Origin: Mycobacteriaceae bacterium 1482268.1
GTDB taxonomy: Bacteria > Actinomycetota > Actinomycetes > Mycobacteriales > Mycobacteriaceae
Length of the DNA stretch: 36,362 nt
NCBI GenBank assembly: GCA_001665255.1
Contig: LZSH01000323.1
Location: 1-36,362 of the forward strand
Direction: 5' to 3'
Translations under genes and position numbers: made by a program
In this document: in pieces, positions 1 to 8,552 of the stretch
How the letters are laid out: every line of letters starts with the position of its first letter
How positions within the stretch are numbered: position 1 is the stretch's first letter
The notes under the pieces: generated by a model
Database searches by the model: none
The model's input: only the letters and a program-made list of their open reading frames with translations
What the model was told of the DNA's origin: nothing

Positions 1-452
1 ACCGGCGGAACCTCTGAGGCGTCGATACCGTAGCGCTGCAGCGTCTCGGTTATCACCTGGCGCTCGCGGTCGCGGAACAATTCGCCGTAGCGTGCGAACT
101 CGGCTCGCAACTCGTCGCGATGGATAGCCAACGCCATGAACTCGACGGTGAAGGCGGTGATCCTCGGATCGGAGCTGTATCTCCACAACGCCCACAGCGG
201 CTGCGGCGACTTCAATGCCCGCTCTTGGGCCTCGAGCCCTTGTTCGGCGCGCCTGCGGAATACGGCCAGGTACAGATCGCCCATCGTGCGGAAGTAGTAG
301 TGCACCAATTGGGGTTTGAGACCGGCTTTTTCCGCGACCCGGCGTGACGTCACCGCGGCGTAGCCCTCCTCGAGCATCAACCGCTCGGCGGCGTCGAGGA
401 GCACGGTGCGATTCTTCGCGTCCGGCGCCCCGATTCTGCGCTCCGATGCCAT
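1..452 (-). CDS. TetR-family transcriptional regulator (3' end outside window)
   Basis: The minus strand is open from an ATG at 452 to the window edge, giving the first 150 residues. The N-terminus has a TetR DNA-binding domain: a helix with LLDAAERLMLEEGYAAVTSRRVA, then the recognition-helix region AGLKPQLVHYYFRTMGDLYLAVFRR (about residues 18-68). After that comes the start of the variable ligand-binding domain. TetR proteins are usually about 190-220 residues, so the ligand domain is incomplete here. It is transcribed away from the P450 at 627, and the shared 174-bp gap contains a near-perfect palindrome at 553-572. The inference is that it represses itself and the P450, and possibly other genes of the locus, until a lipid or acyl-CoA ligand binds. 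The ligand is unknown. Confidence 0.9.
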   Translation of the reverse strand, partial: MASERRIGAPDAKNRTVLLDAAERLMLEEGYAAVTSRRVAEKAGLKPQLVHYYFRTMGDLYLAVFRRRAEQGLEAQERALKSPQPLWALWRYSSDPRITAFTVEFMALAIHRDELRAEFARYGELFRDRERQVITETLQRYGIDASEVPP

Positions 453-552
453 TCCCCCGCGCCACCTTTCCTGCTGCCCACACGGCGTGACCCCCGAAAC
501 GCTGATGGTAGCCGCATCCCGGCTCGTCGCCTTGACCCTGACCTCAGCCCCA

Positions 553-572
553 TGCTAAGCAGGTGCTCAGCA
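553..572. promoter_or_regulatory. Candidate TetR operator (inverted repeat)
   Basis: TGCTAAGCAGGTGCTCAGCA has two 9-nt arms around a central GG, and 8 of 9 positions are complementary. It lies in the divergent gap between the TetR gene (start 452) and the P450 gene (start 627), the usual place for an autoregulatory TetR site. Binding is inferred from sequence and position only. Confidence 0.6.
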
Positions 573-626
573 CATTTTTCGTCATTCGACAACATCCACC
601 CATTCCGGCCCGGGAGGCACGAACCA

Positions 627-1907
627 ATGACCGCAGATTTCGACACGGTGGATTACTTCACCGACCCGTCTCTCGTGCCCGACCCGCACCCCTACTTCGA
701 CCACCTGCGGACGAAGAACGCGACCTGCTGTCCGATCAACAACGGTGTACTGGCTGTCACCGGCTGGGAGGCCGCCAACGACGTCTACCGCGATGTCGAC
801 CACTACTCGGCATGCGTCGCGGTCGCGGGCCCGTTCACCCCGATCCCGTTCACCCCTGAAGGTGATGACATCACCGCCCAGCTCGAGGCGCACCGCACCG
901 AGATCCCGATGTTCGAGCACATGGTGACGATGGACCCGCCCCATCACACCAACGCCCGATCGCTGCTGAGCCGGCTGCTGACGCCCAAGCGGCTGAAAGA
1001 GAACGAGGACTTCATGTGGCGTCTGGCCGACCGCCACATCGACGAGTTCATCGACGACGGCAAATGTGAGTTCCTGTCCGCCTACGGTAGGCCGTTCTCG
1101 CTGCTGGTGGTCGCCGACCTGCTCGGCGTTCCGGAGGAGGATCACGAGGAGTTCCGCGAGGCGTTCGGCGCGCAGCGCCCGGGCACCAACATCGGCGGCC
1201 TTGAGCACGAGCCGCTCCCGGTCAACCCGCTGGAGTGGGCGGACGACAAGTTCGTGCACTACATCGAGGACCGCCGCAAGAATCCGCGCGACGACGTCCT
1301 CACCGGCCTGGCGACGGCACTGTACCCCGACGGCTCCACTCCCGAGGTGACCGACGTGGTCCGCACCGCGACGTTCCTGTTCGGCGCCGGACAGGAGACG
1401 ACGGCCAAGCTGCTCAGCGCGGCGATGCGGGTGCTCGGCGACCGACCCGATATCCAACAGCAGCTACGGGACGACCGCACCCTCATCCCCGTGTTCATCG
1501 AAGAATGCCTGCGCATGGACAGCCCGGTGAAGAGCGTCTTCAGGATGGCGCGCAAGTCCACCACCCTTGGCGAGACGGCTGTGCCCGCGGGCACCACGGT
1601 GATGGTCAGCCCCGGCGCCGCGAACCGGGATCCCAGCCGGTTCGAAAACCCGCACGAGTTCTCGCTCGACCGCAAGAACGTCCGCGAGCACATCGCGTTC
1701 AGCCGCGGCATCCACTCCTGCCCCGGCGCACCGCTCGCGCGCGTCGAAGGCCGGGTCAGCGTCGAGCGGCTCCTGGACCGGTTGGGCGACATCACGATCG
1801 ACGAGGACAAGCACGGTTCCGCGGGCTCGCGCAACTACACCTACGAGCCGACGTTCATCCTGCGCGGGCTGACCGAGATCAACATCAAGTTCACGCCGCT
1901 GGGGTAA
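627..1907 (+). CDS. Cytochrome P450
   Basis: Haem-thiolate monooxygenase of 426 residues, the usual length for soluble bacterial P450s. The I-helix oxygen-activation motif GAGQETT is at 253-259, the ExxR pair at E293-R296, and the haem loop FSRGIHSCPG has its cysteine ligand at C365. The ATG at 627 is preferred over in-frame ATGs at 552 and 588 because GGGAGG at 612-617 sits correctly before it and the protein then starts at the normal P450 N-terminus (DPHPYFDHLR). No membrane anchor is visible, so it should be cytosolic and need ferredoxin/reductase; the ferredoxin at 17019 is a possible partner. It is divergent from the TetR regulator and probably controlled by it. Substrate and CYP family are not assigned. 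Confidence 0.93.
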   Translation: MTADFDTVDYFTDPSLVPDPHPYFDHLRTKNATCCPINNGVLAVTGWEAANDVYRDVDHYSACVAVAGPFTPIPFTPEGDDITAQLEAHRTEIPMFEHMVTMDPPHHTNARSLLSRLLTPKRLKENEDFMWRLADRHIDEFIDDGKCEFLSAYGRPFSLLVVADLLGVPEEDHEEFREAFGAQRPGTNIGGLEHEPLPVNPLEWADDKFVHYIEDRRKNPRDDVLTGLATALYPDGSTPEVTDVVRTATFLFGAGQETTAKLLSAAMRVLGDRPDIQQQLRDDRTLIPVFIEECLRMDSPVKSVFRMARKSTTLGETAVPAGTTVMVSPGAANRDPSRFENPHEFSLDRKNVREHIAFSRGIHSCPGAPLARVEGRVSVERLLDRLGDITIDEDKHGSAGSRNYTYEPTFILRGLTEINIKFTPLG

Positions 1908-1913
1908 CTGGGA

Positions 1914-2291
1914 TCAGGTGTCGCCGCGCTGCCAGCGGGTGAAGCCGTCCTGGGCAATGCATGTCAAGAAGAGGCCGTCGGGGGCCTGTGCCACATCGCC
2001 GTCCTGGCCGGCACAGGTCTCGCCCAAATTTTTGATGCCGTGCATCTCCGGCGAGCGGAACCAGCGCGGTTCGTAGCGGCGCGGCGATCCGCAGAACACC
2101 AGCCGGCCCCAGTCGGTCACGCCGAAGGCGTAGTAGGTGGCGTTGTTGCAGTACGACCCGAGCACGATGTGAGAGGCGATGCCGGGCGTGCAGTCGGGAT
2201 AATTGCATTCGTCTTCCGCGGCGGCCGGCGGCGCAGCCGCCAGCACGCCCGCAGTGACAACCCCAATGAGCACCGTCACGAGAGATCGCAC
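1914..2291 (-). CDS. Small secreted cysteine-rich protein, function unknown
   Basis: About 125 residues from a GTG at 2291. That start places a Sec signal peptide at the N-terminus (VRSLVTVLIGVVTAGVLAAA, then PPAAAE with likely cleavage after AAA). An in-frame ATG at 2390 would add 33 non-signal-like residues and run across the start of the divergent gene, so it is less likely. The mature part holds several cysteines (CNYPDC, YCNN, FCGS, ETCAG, LTCIA), suggesting a disulfide-bonded exported protein. It converges on the P450 gene with 6 bp between stops. Small secreted proteins of this kind are common in mycobacteria. I do not recognise a specific family. Confidence 0.72.
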   Translation of the reverse strand: MRSLVTVLIGVVTAGVLAAAPPAAAEDECNYPDCTPGIASHIVLGSYCNNATYYAFGVTDWGRLVFCGSPRRYEPRWFRSPEMHGIKNLGETCAGQDGDVAQAPDGLFLTCIAQDGFTRWQRGDT

Positions 2292-2370
2292 GCCGCCATT
2301 CTCACATATCGCGGTAACGAAATTCTCCCTTCCGGAGAGTATTGCTCCGAGGAAACGATAGGCTGACGCT

Positions 2371-2892
2371 ATGCGCGGACTGGGAGTCATCGGCGGTGTC
2401 GCGACGGCTGCAATGACAGTCTTCGGAAGCCTAGGCGTCGCAGCACCGGCACAGGCCTCGAATTACGGAATCGAACTCAACGGCACGTGGCGCGTCATGT
2501 CCAACGGCGAATGGGCCAGGACCAACCAGGTTCTCCGAGACGAGAAGACGATCATCGAGAACTGGGACATCACCTCGAGCTGCGTGAGCCCCATCGAGTG
2601 CACGGGAACCGTCACAAGCGACAAGGGCTGGAGCGCCCCCATCAACCTGATCAAGGTCTACTGGATCGTCAACCGCGACATCCCCAATTGGGCGCCCTGC
2701 CCCGACGGCACCTTCGCCCCCGGGCACCAGAAGTTCACGGTCTGGGGCGTCAACCCAGCTCTCAACGAACGCGACCTCAAGATCACCGACATGCTCGCCG
2801 GACGCAACATCACTGAGACCGACAGCGGCGCGTGCGGCAAGAACCAACCGCTCGATGTCGAGCTTCCAGTCCGCATGGAAAGAATCGCCTAG
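2371..2892 (+). CDS. Secreted protein of unknown function
   Basis: 173 residues with a clear signal peptide (MRGLGVIGGVATAAMTVFGSLGVAAPAQA, cleavage near residue 29). The mature domain has four cysteines (SSCVSPIEC, WAPCPDG, SGACGKN) and the alternating hydrophobic pattern of a beta-rich fold (ELNGTWRVMSNGEW near its start). This resembles the many exported mycobacterial proteins without assigned function. It is divergent from the secreted protein at 1914-2291, with 79 bp between start codons, and converges on mceF. No enzyme motif is visible. Confidence 0.8.
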   Translation: MRGLGVIGGVATAAMTVFGSLGVAAPAQASNYGIELNGTWRVMSNGEWARTNQVLRDEKTIIENWDITSSCVSPIECTGTVTSDKGWSAPINLIKVYWIVNRDIPNWAPCPDGTFAPGHQKFTVWGVNPALNERDLKITDMLAGRNITETDSGACGKNQPLDVELPVRMERIA

Positions 2893-2902
2893 CCCCGACC
2901 TA

Positions 2903-2923
2903 ACCAGCTCGGCCGTAGCTGGT
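2903..2923. terminator. Hairpin between convergent genes
   Basis: ACCAGCT at 2903-2909 pairs perfectly with AGCTGGT at 2917-2923 around a 7-nt loop. It lies between the stop of the secreted-protein gene and the stop of mceF. There is no U-run, so it is at best a weak, possibly bidirectional, terminator. Confidence 0.4.
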
Positions 2924-4605
2924 CAGATCGGGAGCAGGTCCTTCCACGACTTGGGTGCTCCGCCCGCAGCCAGATTCGTGATCTTTTGCCGCGAACCATC
3001 TGGCGTCAGGTACTCACCCGTGCGCGGGTCGTAGTGTGCCACCGCGACCGACGGCCCACCGGTATGCCCTGGCGCGCTGCCGTTGAACGCGCTGGGCGCA
3101 GCGGGCACCGCGCCGCCACCGGCAGGCGGTTCAGCCGGCGGCGCGGGCGGTATCGGCGTTCCGTTCAGCGAGTTGCCTGCCGGCGGCGGCGGTGGGATCG
3201 GTGCGGCAGCCGGTGCCGGACCAGGCAGCGGACCCGGCAACGGCGCACCGGGCGGCGGCGCGTCGGGGGGCGTCCCCGCCGCCGGCGTGCCCGGCGGCAG
3301 TGGCGTACCCTGCAGCGGCGCATGGATCCGGTCGTTGAAGTCGACGCGGTCGTCGATCGGAACGCCCTGCGAGACCAAGTTCGGGTCGATCGGGTACGCC
3401 CCCAGCGTGTGCTGGCGGATCGCTATCGGAATATAGCCCCGCGGATCGTTGCAGAGCTCGACAGTCGGTGCCCGCTTACCGGGATGTCCTATGCACGGGT
3501 AGTTGCGGGCACCACGAACAGCGATCGGGGAGTCCTGCGGCAGCTTGCAGTACAGCCCATCCGGGGTGTCGATCACTTCCTCGTCCGCAGGGTTGCGCCA
3601 CTGCGACGGCGGCAAGAAGCCGACCGTGCATGGCGGTGGATCGTTGATGGTGAGCGCGAAGTCACCCGAGGGCAACCCCGTGGGGTTGTTCTTCGGAAGG
3701 CCAAACGACAGCTCGGCGGCGATGATGCCGGGGAATATCACCAGCAGCTGTTCCAGCGACGGGTTGTAAGTGAGGAGAATCTGGCTCACCGTTGTGAGGT
3801 TCGCCAGCAAGATCGGCAGTGTCGGCTTCACCTGCTCCAGCAGCGCCGAAACCTCGTGCGCGAAGCCGGGTCCGCGCTGCAGAAGCGCACGGATCTCCGG
3901 GTCGTTCTGCGCGAGCTGCGCGGTGACCCCATTGAGGCTGCGCGCCCATGTGCGAATTTGGTCGGCGGTCTCGGCTTGTGAATCGAGAAGCGGGCCACTG
4001 TTATCGATCAAGGATTGCGTCTGATCCGAGACACTGTTCACCCTGTCCGTCACCGTGGACGCGGAGTCGAGCAGCGACTGGAAGTCTGGACCCGCTCCGT
4101 TGAACGCCTTGAAGGATTCGTTCAGCAGGTCGGAGATTCTGTCTCCTGGAAGGCTGTTGACCAGGTTGCTCAGCTGGTCGAGCATGGGCCCAACGGCCTG
4201 CGGGATCGACGTGTTGTCCTTCTCGATCACCGAGCCGTCCTTGAGATACGGGCCGGAGTCGGTGCGAGGCCGCAGATCCACGTATTGCTCGCCGACCGCG
4301 GAGACGCTGCGAACCTCGGCCTTGAGATCGGCGGGGACCTTCGGGGAGGTGTCCAGCGTCAGCTCCGCTTGCGCCCCGTCCTCCGTGAGCTTGACGCCGG
4401 TGACCTTCCCGATCTGCACGCCCCGGTAGGTCACGTTGGAGAACCGATAGAGGCCCCCTGCGGCAGGCAATTTCATCGTCACGTGGATGCGTCCCAGGCC
4501 GAGCAACGTCGGCACTTGCATATAGGTGAACAGCATCACCCCCACACCGATGATCGACGCGATCGTGAAGATAATCAGCTGGTTTCGGACGAAGCGCGTC
4601 AGCAT
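2923..4605 (-). CDS. mceF: Mce family protein, MceF subunit
   Basis: Last gene of the mce operon, 560 residues. An N-terminal membrane anchor (about residues 9-28, LIIFTIASIIGVGVMLF) is followed by the MCE domain (about 38-115, with YRGVQIGKVTGVKL), a long helical region, and a Pro/Gly/Ala-rich tail (about 430-510). The end carries the YDPRTGEYLTPDG motif often seen at Mce C-termini. In the known Mce complexes six different MCE subunits form a periplasm-spanning tube that passes lipids to the YrbE permease. The ATG overlaps the mceE stop by one base (TGATG), so translation is probably coupled. The long proline-rich tail is typical of environmental mycobacterial Mce proteins. Confidence 0.95.
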   Translation of the reverse strand: MLTRFVRNQLIIFTIASIIGVGVMLFTYMQVPTLLGLGRIHVTMKLPAAGGLYRFSNVTYRGVQIGKVTGVKLTEDGAQAELTLDTSPKVPADLKAEVRSVSAVGEQYVDLRPRTDSGPYLKDGSVIEKDNTSIPQAVGPMLDQLSNLVNSLPGDRISDLLNESFKAFNGAGPDFQSLLDSASTVTDRVNSVSDQTQSLIDNSGPLLDSQAETADQIRTWARSLNGVTAQLAQNDPEIRALLQRGPGFAHEVSALLEQVKPTLPILLANLTTVSQILLTYNPSLEQLLVIFPGIIAAELSFGLPKNNPTGLPSGDFALTINDPPPCTVGFLPPSQWRNPADEEVIDTPDGLYCKLPQDSPIAVRGARNYPCIGHPGKRAPTVELCNDPRGYIPIAIRQHTLGAYPIDPNLVSQGVPIDDRVDFNDRIHAPLQGTPLPPGTPAAGTPPDAPPPGAPLPGPLPGPAPAAAPIPPPPPAGNSLNGTPIPPAPPAEPPAGGGAVPAAPSAFNGSAPGHTGGPSVAVAHYDPRTGEYLTPDGSRQKITNLAAGGAPKSWKDLLPI

Positions 4606-5948
4606 CAGCCACCGCCTCCCGGTGCCGGAGGTACATCAGCAGGCGCAGGCATCGGCTCCGCGGGCGGCGGTGCCTGCCCGGCCTCAGCACCGTATGGTCC
4701 CGCAAAGATCGGCGATCCCGCTCCGGCTTGCGTCTGCATTATCTGCGGTGCCGTCGGCGGTGGAGCGACCGGCAGTACCGGCACGGGGATCGGCGGCGGA
4801 GCGCCGTTAGGCGATGGCGGCGGCGGCAGTGCCTGGTCAGGCGGCGGTGCGACACCGACCGTCATCGGCTGGTACGAGTAGTTCAGGTAGTACGGATCAC
4901 CCGGGGCCGGAATGAGTTTCGCGTTCTCGTCGCCCCACCGCGTACCGGCAAGCAACGTCTTCTTCAATCGCGGATACGTGAGGTCGAAGATCGCGGTCAG
5001 GTTGATGTAGTCACCGCGGGTGATGGTGTCGGCAAACCCAGGACCGTACGGGAACGCGGTCGCCCAGATCAGCGCCGAGCTGAGGTCTGGCCCGATATCG
5101 GCCAGCGCCTTGAGAGCAGGCTCGAGGTTCTTCAGATCGGTCACCAGGTCGTCGCCCGCATCGTGCACCAGTCCCGCTGCAGTGTCGCTGAATTCACCGA
5201 GCCTCTGTAACGCAACCGTCAAGGTCGGCCGCTCCTTGATCAGCACATCCAGCGCCGGCGGTACTTCCTTGAGGGCGCGGTCGAGTACCTCGCGCTGCCC
5301 GGCGAACGTGCCGGCGACCCGATTGAGCTGCTGAATGGACGCGATGATGTTGTCATGTTGCGCATCGAGCACGCCGACGAAATTGTCGAGCCTGGTGAGC
5401 AACTCGCGGATCTGGGGTTCGCGTCCGTTCAGCGCGGTGCTGGCGTTGTGGACGATGTCACCGATCTGCCCTAGTCCGCCCCCGTTGACCACGGCCGACA
5501 GCGAGGACAGTGTCCGCTCCGTCGAGGGATACGCCGACGTTTTGTTGAGCGGAATGGTCGCTCCTGGCCGCAGCCGACCACTGGGCTTCTCGCCGAGTGG
5601 TGGATTGAGTGCCAGATGCATCGACCCCAACAGACTGGTCTGCCCTACCGTCGCTACGGCGTTCGCGGGAACGACCACGTCAGGCTTGACCGAGATCTCC
5701 ACGTTGGCATGCCAGTTGTCGACCGTCATCTTTCCGACGCTGCCGACGACGACGTCGTCGATCAGTACCGGCGAATTCGACTCCAGCGTCGCAACATTGG
5801 GAACTTCGACATGATAGGTCGCCGCGTCGGGTCCACGGCCGACCGCGCCGGGCAGCGGCAGTGAATTCACCCCTTGGAAAGAGCAGCCCGTCAGGATCAG
5901 CGCCACGCAGGCCCCCGCGACTGCCAGCCCCCTCATTTCGCGAATCAT
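4605..5948 (-). CDS. mceE: Mce family lipoprotein, MceE subunit
   Basis: 447 residues. The N-terminus is a lipoprotein signal peptide with lipobox LTGC and lipidation at C22. This marks the MceE position, which in mce operons is the lipoprotein subunit (LprK/LprN-like). The MCE domain spans about residues 43-120 (ESNSPVLIDDVVVGSVGKM, then TSLLGSMHLAL), followed by an alpha-helical segment and a proline-rich end from about residue 370. The start overlaps the mceD stop (ATGA), and the stop overlaps the mceF start. It is expected to be anchored on the outer face of the inner membrane as part of the lipid-conducting hexamer. Confidence 0.95.
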   Translation of the reverse strand: MIREMRGLAVAGACVALILTGCSFQGVNSLPLPGAVGRGPDAATYHVEVPNVATLESNSPVLIDDVVVGSVGKMTVDNWHANVEISVKPDVVVPANAVATVGQTSLLGSMHLALNPPLGEKPSGRLRPGATIPLNKTSAYPSTERTLSSLSAVVNGGGLGQIGDIVHNASTALNGREPQIRELLTRLDNFVGVLDAQHDNIIASIQQLNRVAGTFAGQREVLDRALKEVPPALDVLIKERPTLTVALQRLGEFSDTAAGLVHDAGDDLVTDLKNLEPALKALADIGPDLSSALIWATAFPYGPGFADTITRGDYINLTAIFDLTYPRLKKTLLAGTRWGDENAKLIPAPGDPYYLNYSYQPMTVGVAPPPDQALPPPPSPNGAPPPIPVPVLPVAPPPTAPQIMQTQAGAGSPIFAGPYGAEAGQAPPPAEPMPAPADVPPAPGGGG

Positions 5949-7462
5949 GGCCGGGGCGCCCCTTCCGCAGGCAACAGGGGTGCATTCGGATCGGCGGGCG
6001 GAGCGGCCGGCGCCGCCGTCTGCGGCATCAACATGTCCTCGACGCTCGACCCTGGTGCGGGCAGGTTGGAGATCACGTGCGGCGGGAGAATGGGCGGCGC
6101 GTTCGGGATCAGCGCGGGCGACGGCGTCGACGGCGCTTCACTGCCGACAGGCGGGGCGTACATCCCCCGATACGTGTTCGGCGGCCCGTTCCACCCTGGA
6201 GGTGGCGGAATGTCGCCCGCGCCCGTGTACGCCGACACCGTCGGCGGCGGCTCGGGCGGGTCCTGAGGTCCGGGACCGCCCGGCAAGAGCTTCGGGTCGG
6301 TGTAGATGATTCGATCGGGATTGATCGCGGGCCTTAGATATTCGTTCAGCGGCAGTGGAATGTTGTTGAAATTCACCAATCGCAGCGCGGGGCCGAGGTA
6401 TTGCGCACACAGCTTGGCCGTTTCCGGTGCGGTGGTGTTCTCGACCGCGCCGATCATGCCGCAGATGGCCTGGACCGGGTTCGCGAAGTTGACGAGTGAG
6501 AACGCGCCCGTCACCGACCCGCCGTTCGGGTAGTAGATGTTCTCGAAGTTGGCGATGGCGTTGGGCGTGATGTGCAGTACGTTCTCGAAGGCCAACCGGT
6601 GATCGACCAGAATCTGCGTCACGTCGGCCAGCCGCGCAATCTGCTCAGCAGTCTGGTTGCGAGTCCCGGCGACGAAGCGCTGCACCTCGACAATGGCAAC
6701 CGACAGATTCTTCAGCGCGGCGTCCAGATCAGATCTGTTGTCGTTGATCACGCTGCTGAGAGTGGCGAGCCTGTCCTCGAACAGGACGATCTGCTCCTTG
6801 CTGTCACGCAGCGCGGACACGAAGACCTGCAAGTTCTTGATGATGTCGACGATGTTCCCGCTGCCTTCGGCGAAAACCCGTGCCACACCGGACAATTGGG
6901 CCAGCGTCTGGCGTAGTTTGTCGCCGTTGCCGCCCATCGCGTTTGCGGCGCTGTCGACGAACCGCGAGATCGAGGTGTCCGACGCCCCGCCCTTGGGGCC
7001 CAAATCCGTTGCCAGCCGCATCAATTGCGTCTTGACGTCGTCCCATTCGACGGGGACGGCAGTTCGCTCGCTGGGAATCACCCCACCCTCGCCCATAGTC
7101 GGGCCGTCACCGCTGTGGTAGGCGGGAGTGAGCTGAACGTAGCGCGCCGCCACCAGGTTCTGCGCGACGATCACCGCCTTTGCCTTCGCCGGGACAGGCA
7201 CGTCACGGTCGACCTTGAGGATCATCTTGGTCTGCGTGCCCTCTGGCTGGATCGAGTCGATCTTGCCGACCTTGACACCTGACACCCGAACCTCGTCGCC
7301 GGGATAGATCGCCGTCGCGGTGGGGAAATACGCCGTAATGGTCTTCGGCCCGAAGAATGCCTGACGCACGAGGAACACTGCGGCGCCGACGAGCACGATC
7401 ACCAGTAGGACCGCCGCGACGGGTACTAGCCGCCTACCCTTGGGGTTCACCTGGATCTCCAT
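5945..7462 (-). CDS. mceD: Mce family protein, MceD subunit
   Basis: 505 residues from an ATG at 7462 (MEIQVNPKGRRLVPV). An upstream in-frame ATG at 7627 is rejected because it lies deep inside mceC and adds residues that do not look like an Mce N-terminus. One membrane helix (about 11-31) precedes the MCE domain (about 38-115, with DEVRVSGVKVGKIDSI). A helical domain follows, then a Pro-rich tail from about residue 395. It overlaps the end of mceC by 29 bp, and its stop overlaps the mceE start (ATGA). Confidence 0.94.
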   Translation of the reverse strand: MEIQVNPKGRRLVPVAAVLLVIVLVGAAVFLVRQAFFGPKTITAYFPTATAIYPGDEVRVSGVKVGKIDSIQPEGTQTKMILKVDRDVPVPAKAKAVIVAQNLVAARYVQLTPAYHSGDGPTMGEGGVIPSERTAVPVEWDDVKTQLMRLATDLGPKGGASDTSISRFVDSAANAMGGNGDKLRQTLAQLSGVARVFAEGSGNIVDIIKNLQVFVSALRDSKEQIVLFEDRLATLSSVINDNRSDLDAALKNLSVAIVEVQRFVAGTRNQTAEQIARLADVTQILVDHRLAFENVLHITPNAIANFENIYYPNGGSVTGAFSLVNFANPVQAICGMIGAVENTTAPETAKLCAQYLGPALRLVNFNNIPLPLNEYLRPAINPDRIIYTDPKLLPGGPGPQDPPEPPPTVSAYTGAGDIPPPPGWNGPPNTYRGMYAPPVGSEAPSTPSPALIPNAPPILPPHVISNLPAPGSSVEDMLMPQTAAPAAPPADPNAPLLPAEGAPRP

Positions 7463-8552
7463 CGTTGGGAAGGTCGCCTGGCTGAGGAATGCTGTTGACC
7501 GGGAACGGCAGCTCCGCCCGCGGTCCGGCGTTATCTGGCGGCTGGCCAATGTTCGTTCCACGCCTGAACCCGAAGGCGTAATCCAGGAACGGTTGCAGTA
7601 TCTGCCCGAATACAAGGTTCGGCACAAGCGCGTTGTAGTATGCGCCGTTGGCCACGATTTCGCCTTGTGTCAGATAGTATTTCGCCGCTCCGGGCAGCAT
7701 TTTGGCCAGGTTCTCCCGGTTCTTCTCCAGCATTGCCATCACCGAGTTCAACCGATCGAGCGTTGGCCTCAGCTCTGCCTCGTTGTTGGCCACCAAGGTG
7801 GTGAGCTCCTTCGACACGGCCGATGTGGCGGACAGCAGGCTGGTGATCGCGTAGCGCCGCTCGTTGAGCACCCCAAGTAGATCGTTCGCATTGAGGATCA
7901 GCGCGTTGACCTTCTCACTGCGCTCCGAGAGAATCCCGGTGACGTCGCCCGCTGTCTTCAGCAACTCTGCGAGGCTTTGGTTGCGGTTGTTGAGTGACCG
8001 CGACAGCCGCGACACTCCGTCGAAGGTCGGACCCAGTTGGGGTGCGATCTGGTTCAGCGTCTCAGCCAGCGTGTCCAAGGACTGGTTGAGAGACTGGGTG
8101 TTCGTGCCCGCCGTGTTGCTGGTCAAGTCGCTGACGGCATCGGTCAATGAGTACGGCGAGGACGTCCGCGTAATCGGGATGACGGTGTTGGGCGACAGTG
8201 TGCCGCTGCCCGCCGACTCCAGCGCCAGCACGCGCTCGCCGAGCAGAGTCCCGGTCCTGATATGCGCTGAGGTGTCGGAGCCGAGTGCATATTTGCCGTC
8301 GATGGTGAAGCTGACAAGCGCGTCGCCGTTCTGCAACTTCACGGAGTTGACGCCGCCGACCTTGATACCGGATACCAAGACGTCGTTGCCCTCCACCAGG
8401 CCACCGGCCTCGGTGAAGAGCGCCTTATAACGCAGCCCCGTTGCCAGCTGCCTCAGGCTATCGGGTTGCAAGCCAACGATGATGACGAGAATGGCCAGGA
8501 CGACACCGATGATGCCTGCCCTGACGAGCCGTGATCCGCGGTACTTGTCCAT
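7434..8552 (-). CDS. mceC: Mce family protein, MceC subunit
   Basis: 372 residues with an N-terminal membrane helix (about 10-28, VRAGIIGVVLAILVIIVGL), an MCE domain (about 38-115, GNDVLVSGIKVGGVNSVKL) and a helical, coiled-coil-prone domain (SLNQSLDTLAETLNQI and similar). It begins directly after the mceB stop with no gap. Compared with mceD and mceF, its C-terminal tail is short. Its role is as one of the six ring subunits of the Mce importer. Confidence 0.95.
   Translation of the reverse strand: MDKYRGSRLVRAGIIGVVLAILVIIVGLQPDSLRQLATGLRYKALFTEAGGLVEGNDVLVSGIKVGGVNSVKLQNGDALVSFTIDGKYALGSDTSAHIRTGTLLGERVLALESAGSGTLSPNTVIPITRTSSPYSLTDAVSDLTSNTAGTNTQSLNQSLDTLAETLNQIAPQLGPTFDGVSRLSRSLNNRNQSLAELLKTAGDVTGILSERSEKVNALILNANDLLGVLNERRYAITSLLSATSAVSKELTTLVANNEAELRPTLDRLNSVMAMLEKNRENLAKMLPGAAKYYLTQGEIVANGAYYNALVPNLVFGQILQPFLDYAFGFRRGTNIGQPPDNAGPRAELPFPVNSIPQPGDLPNDGDPGEPQG

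Noticed and set aside
582-1457. Long minus-strand ORF opposite the first P450
   Set aside because: Antisense shadow of a gene with complete P450 motifs; composition typical of GC-rich reverse frames.
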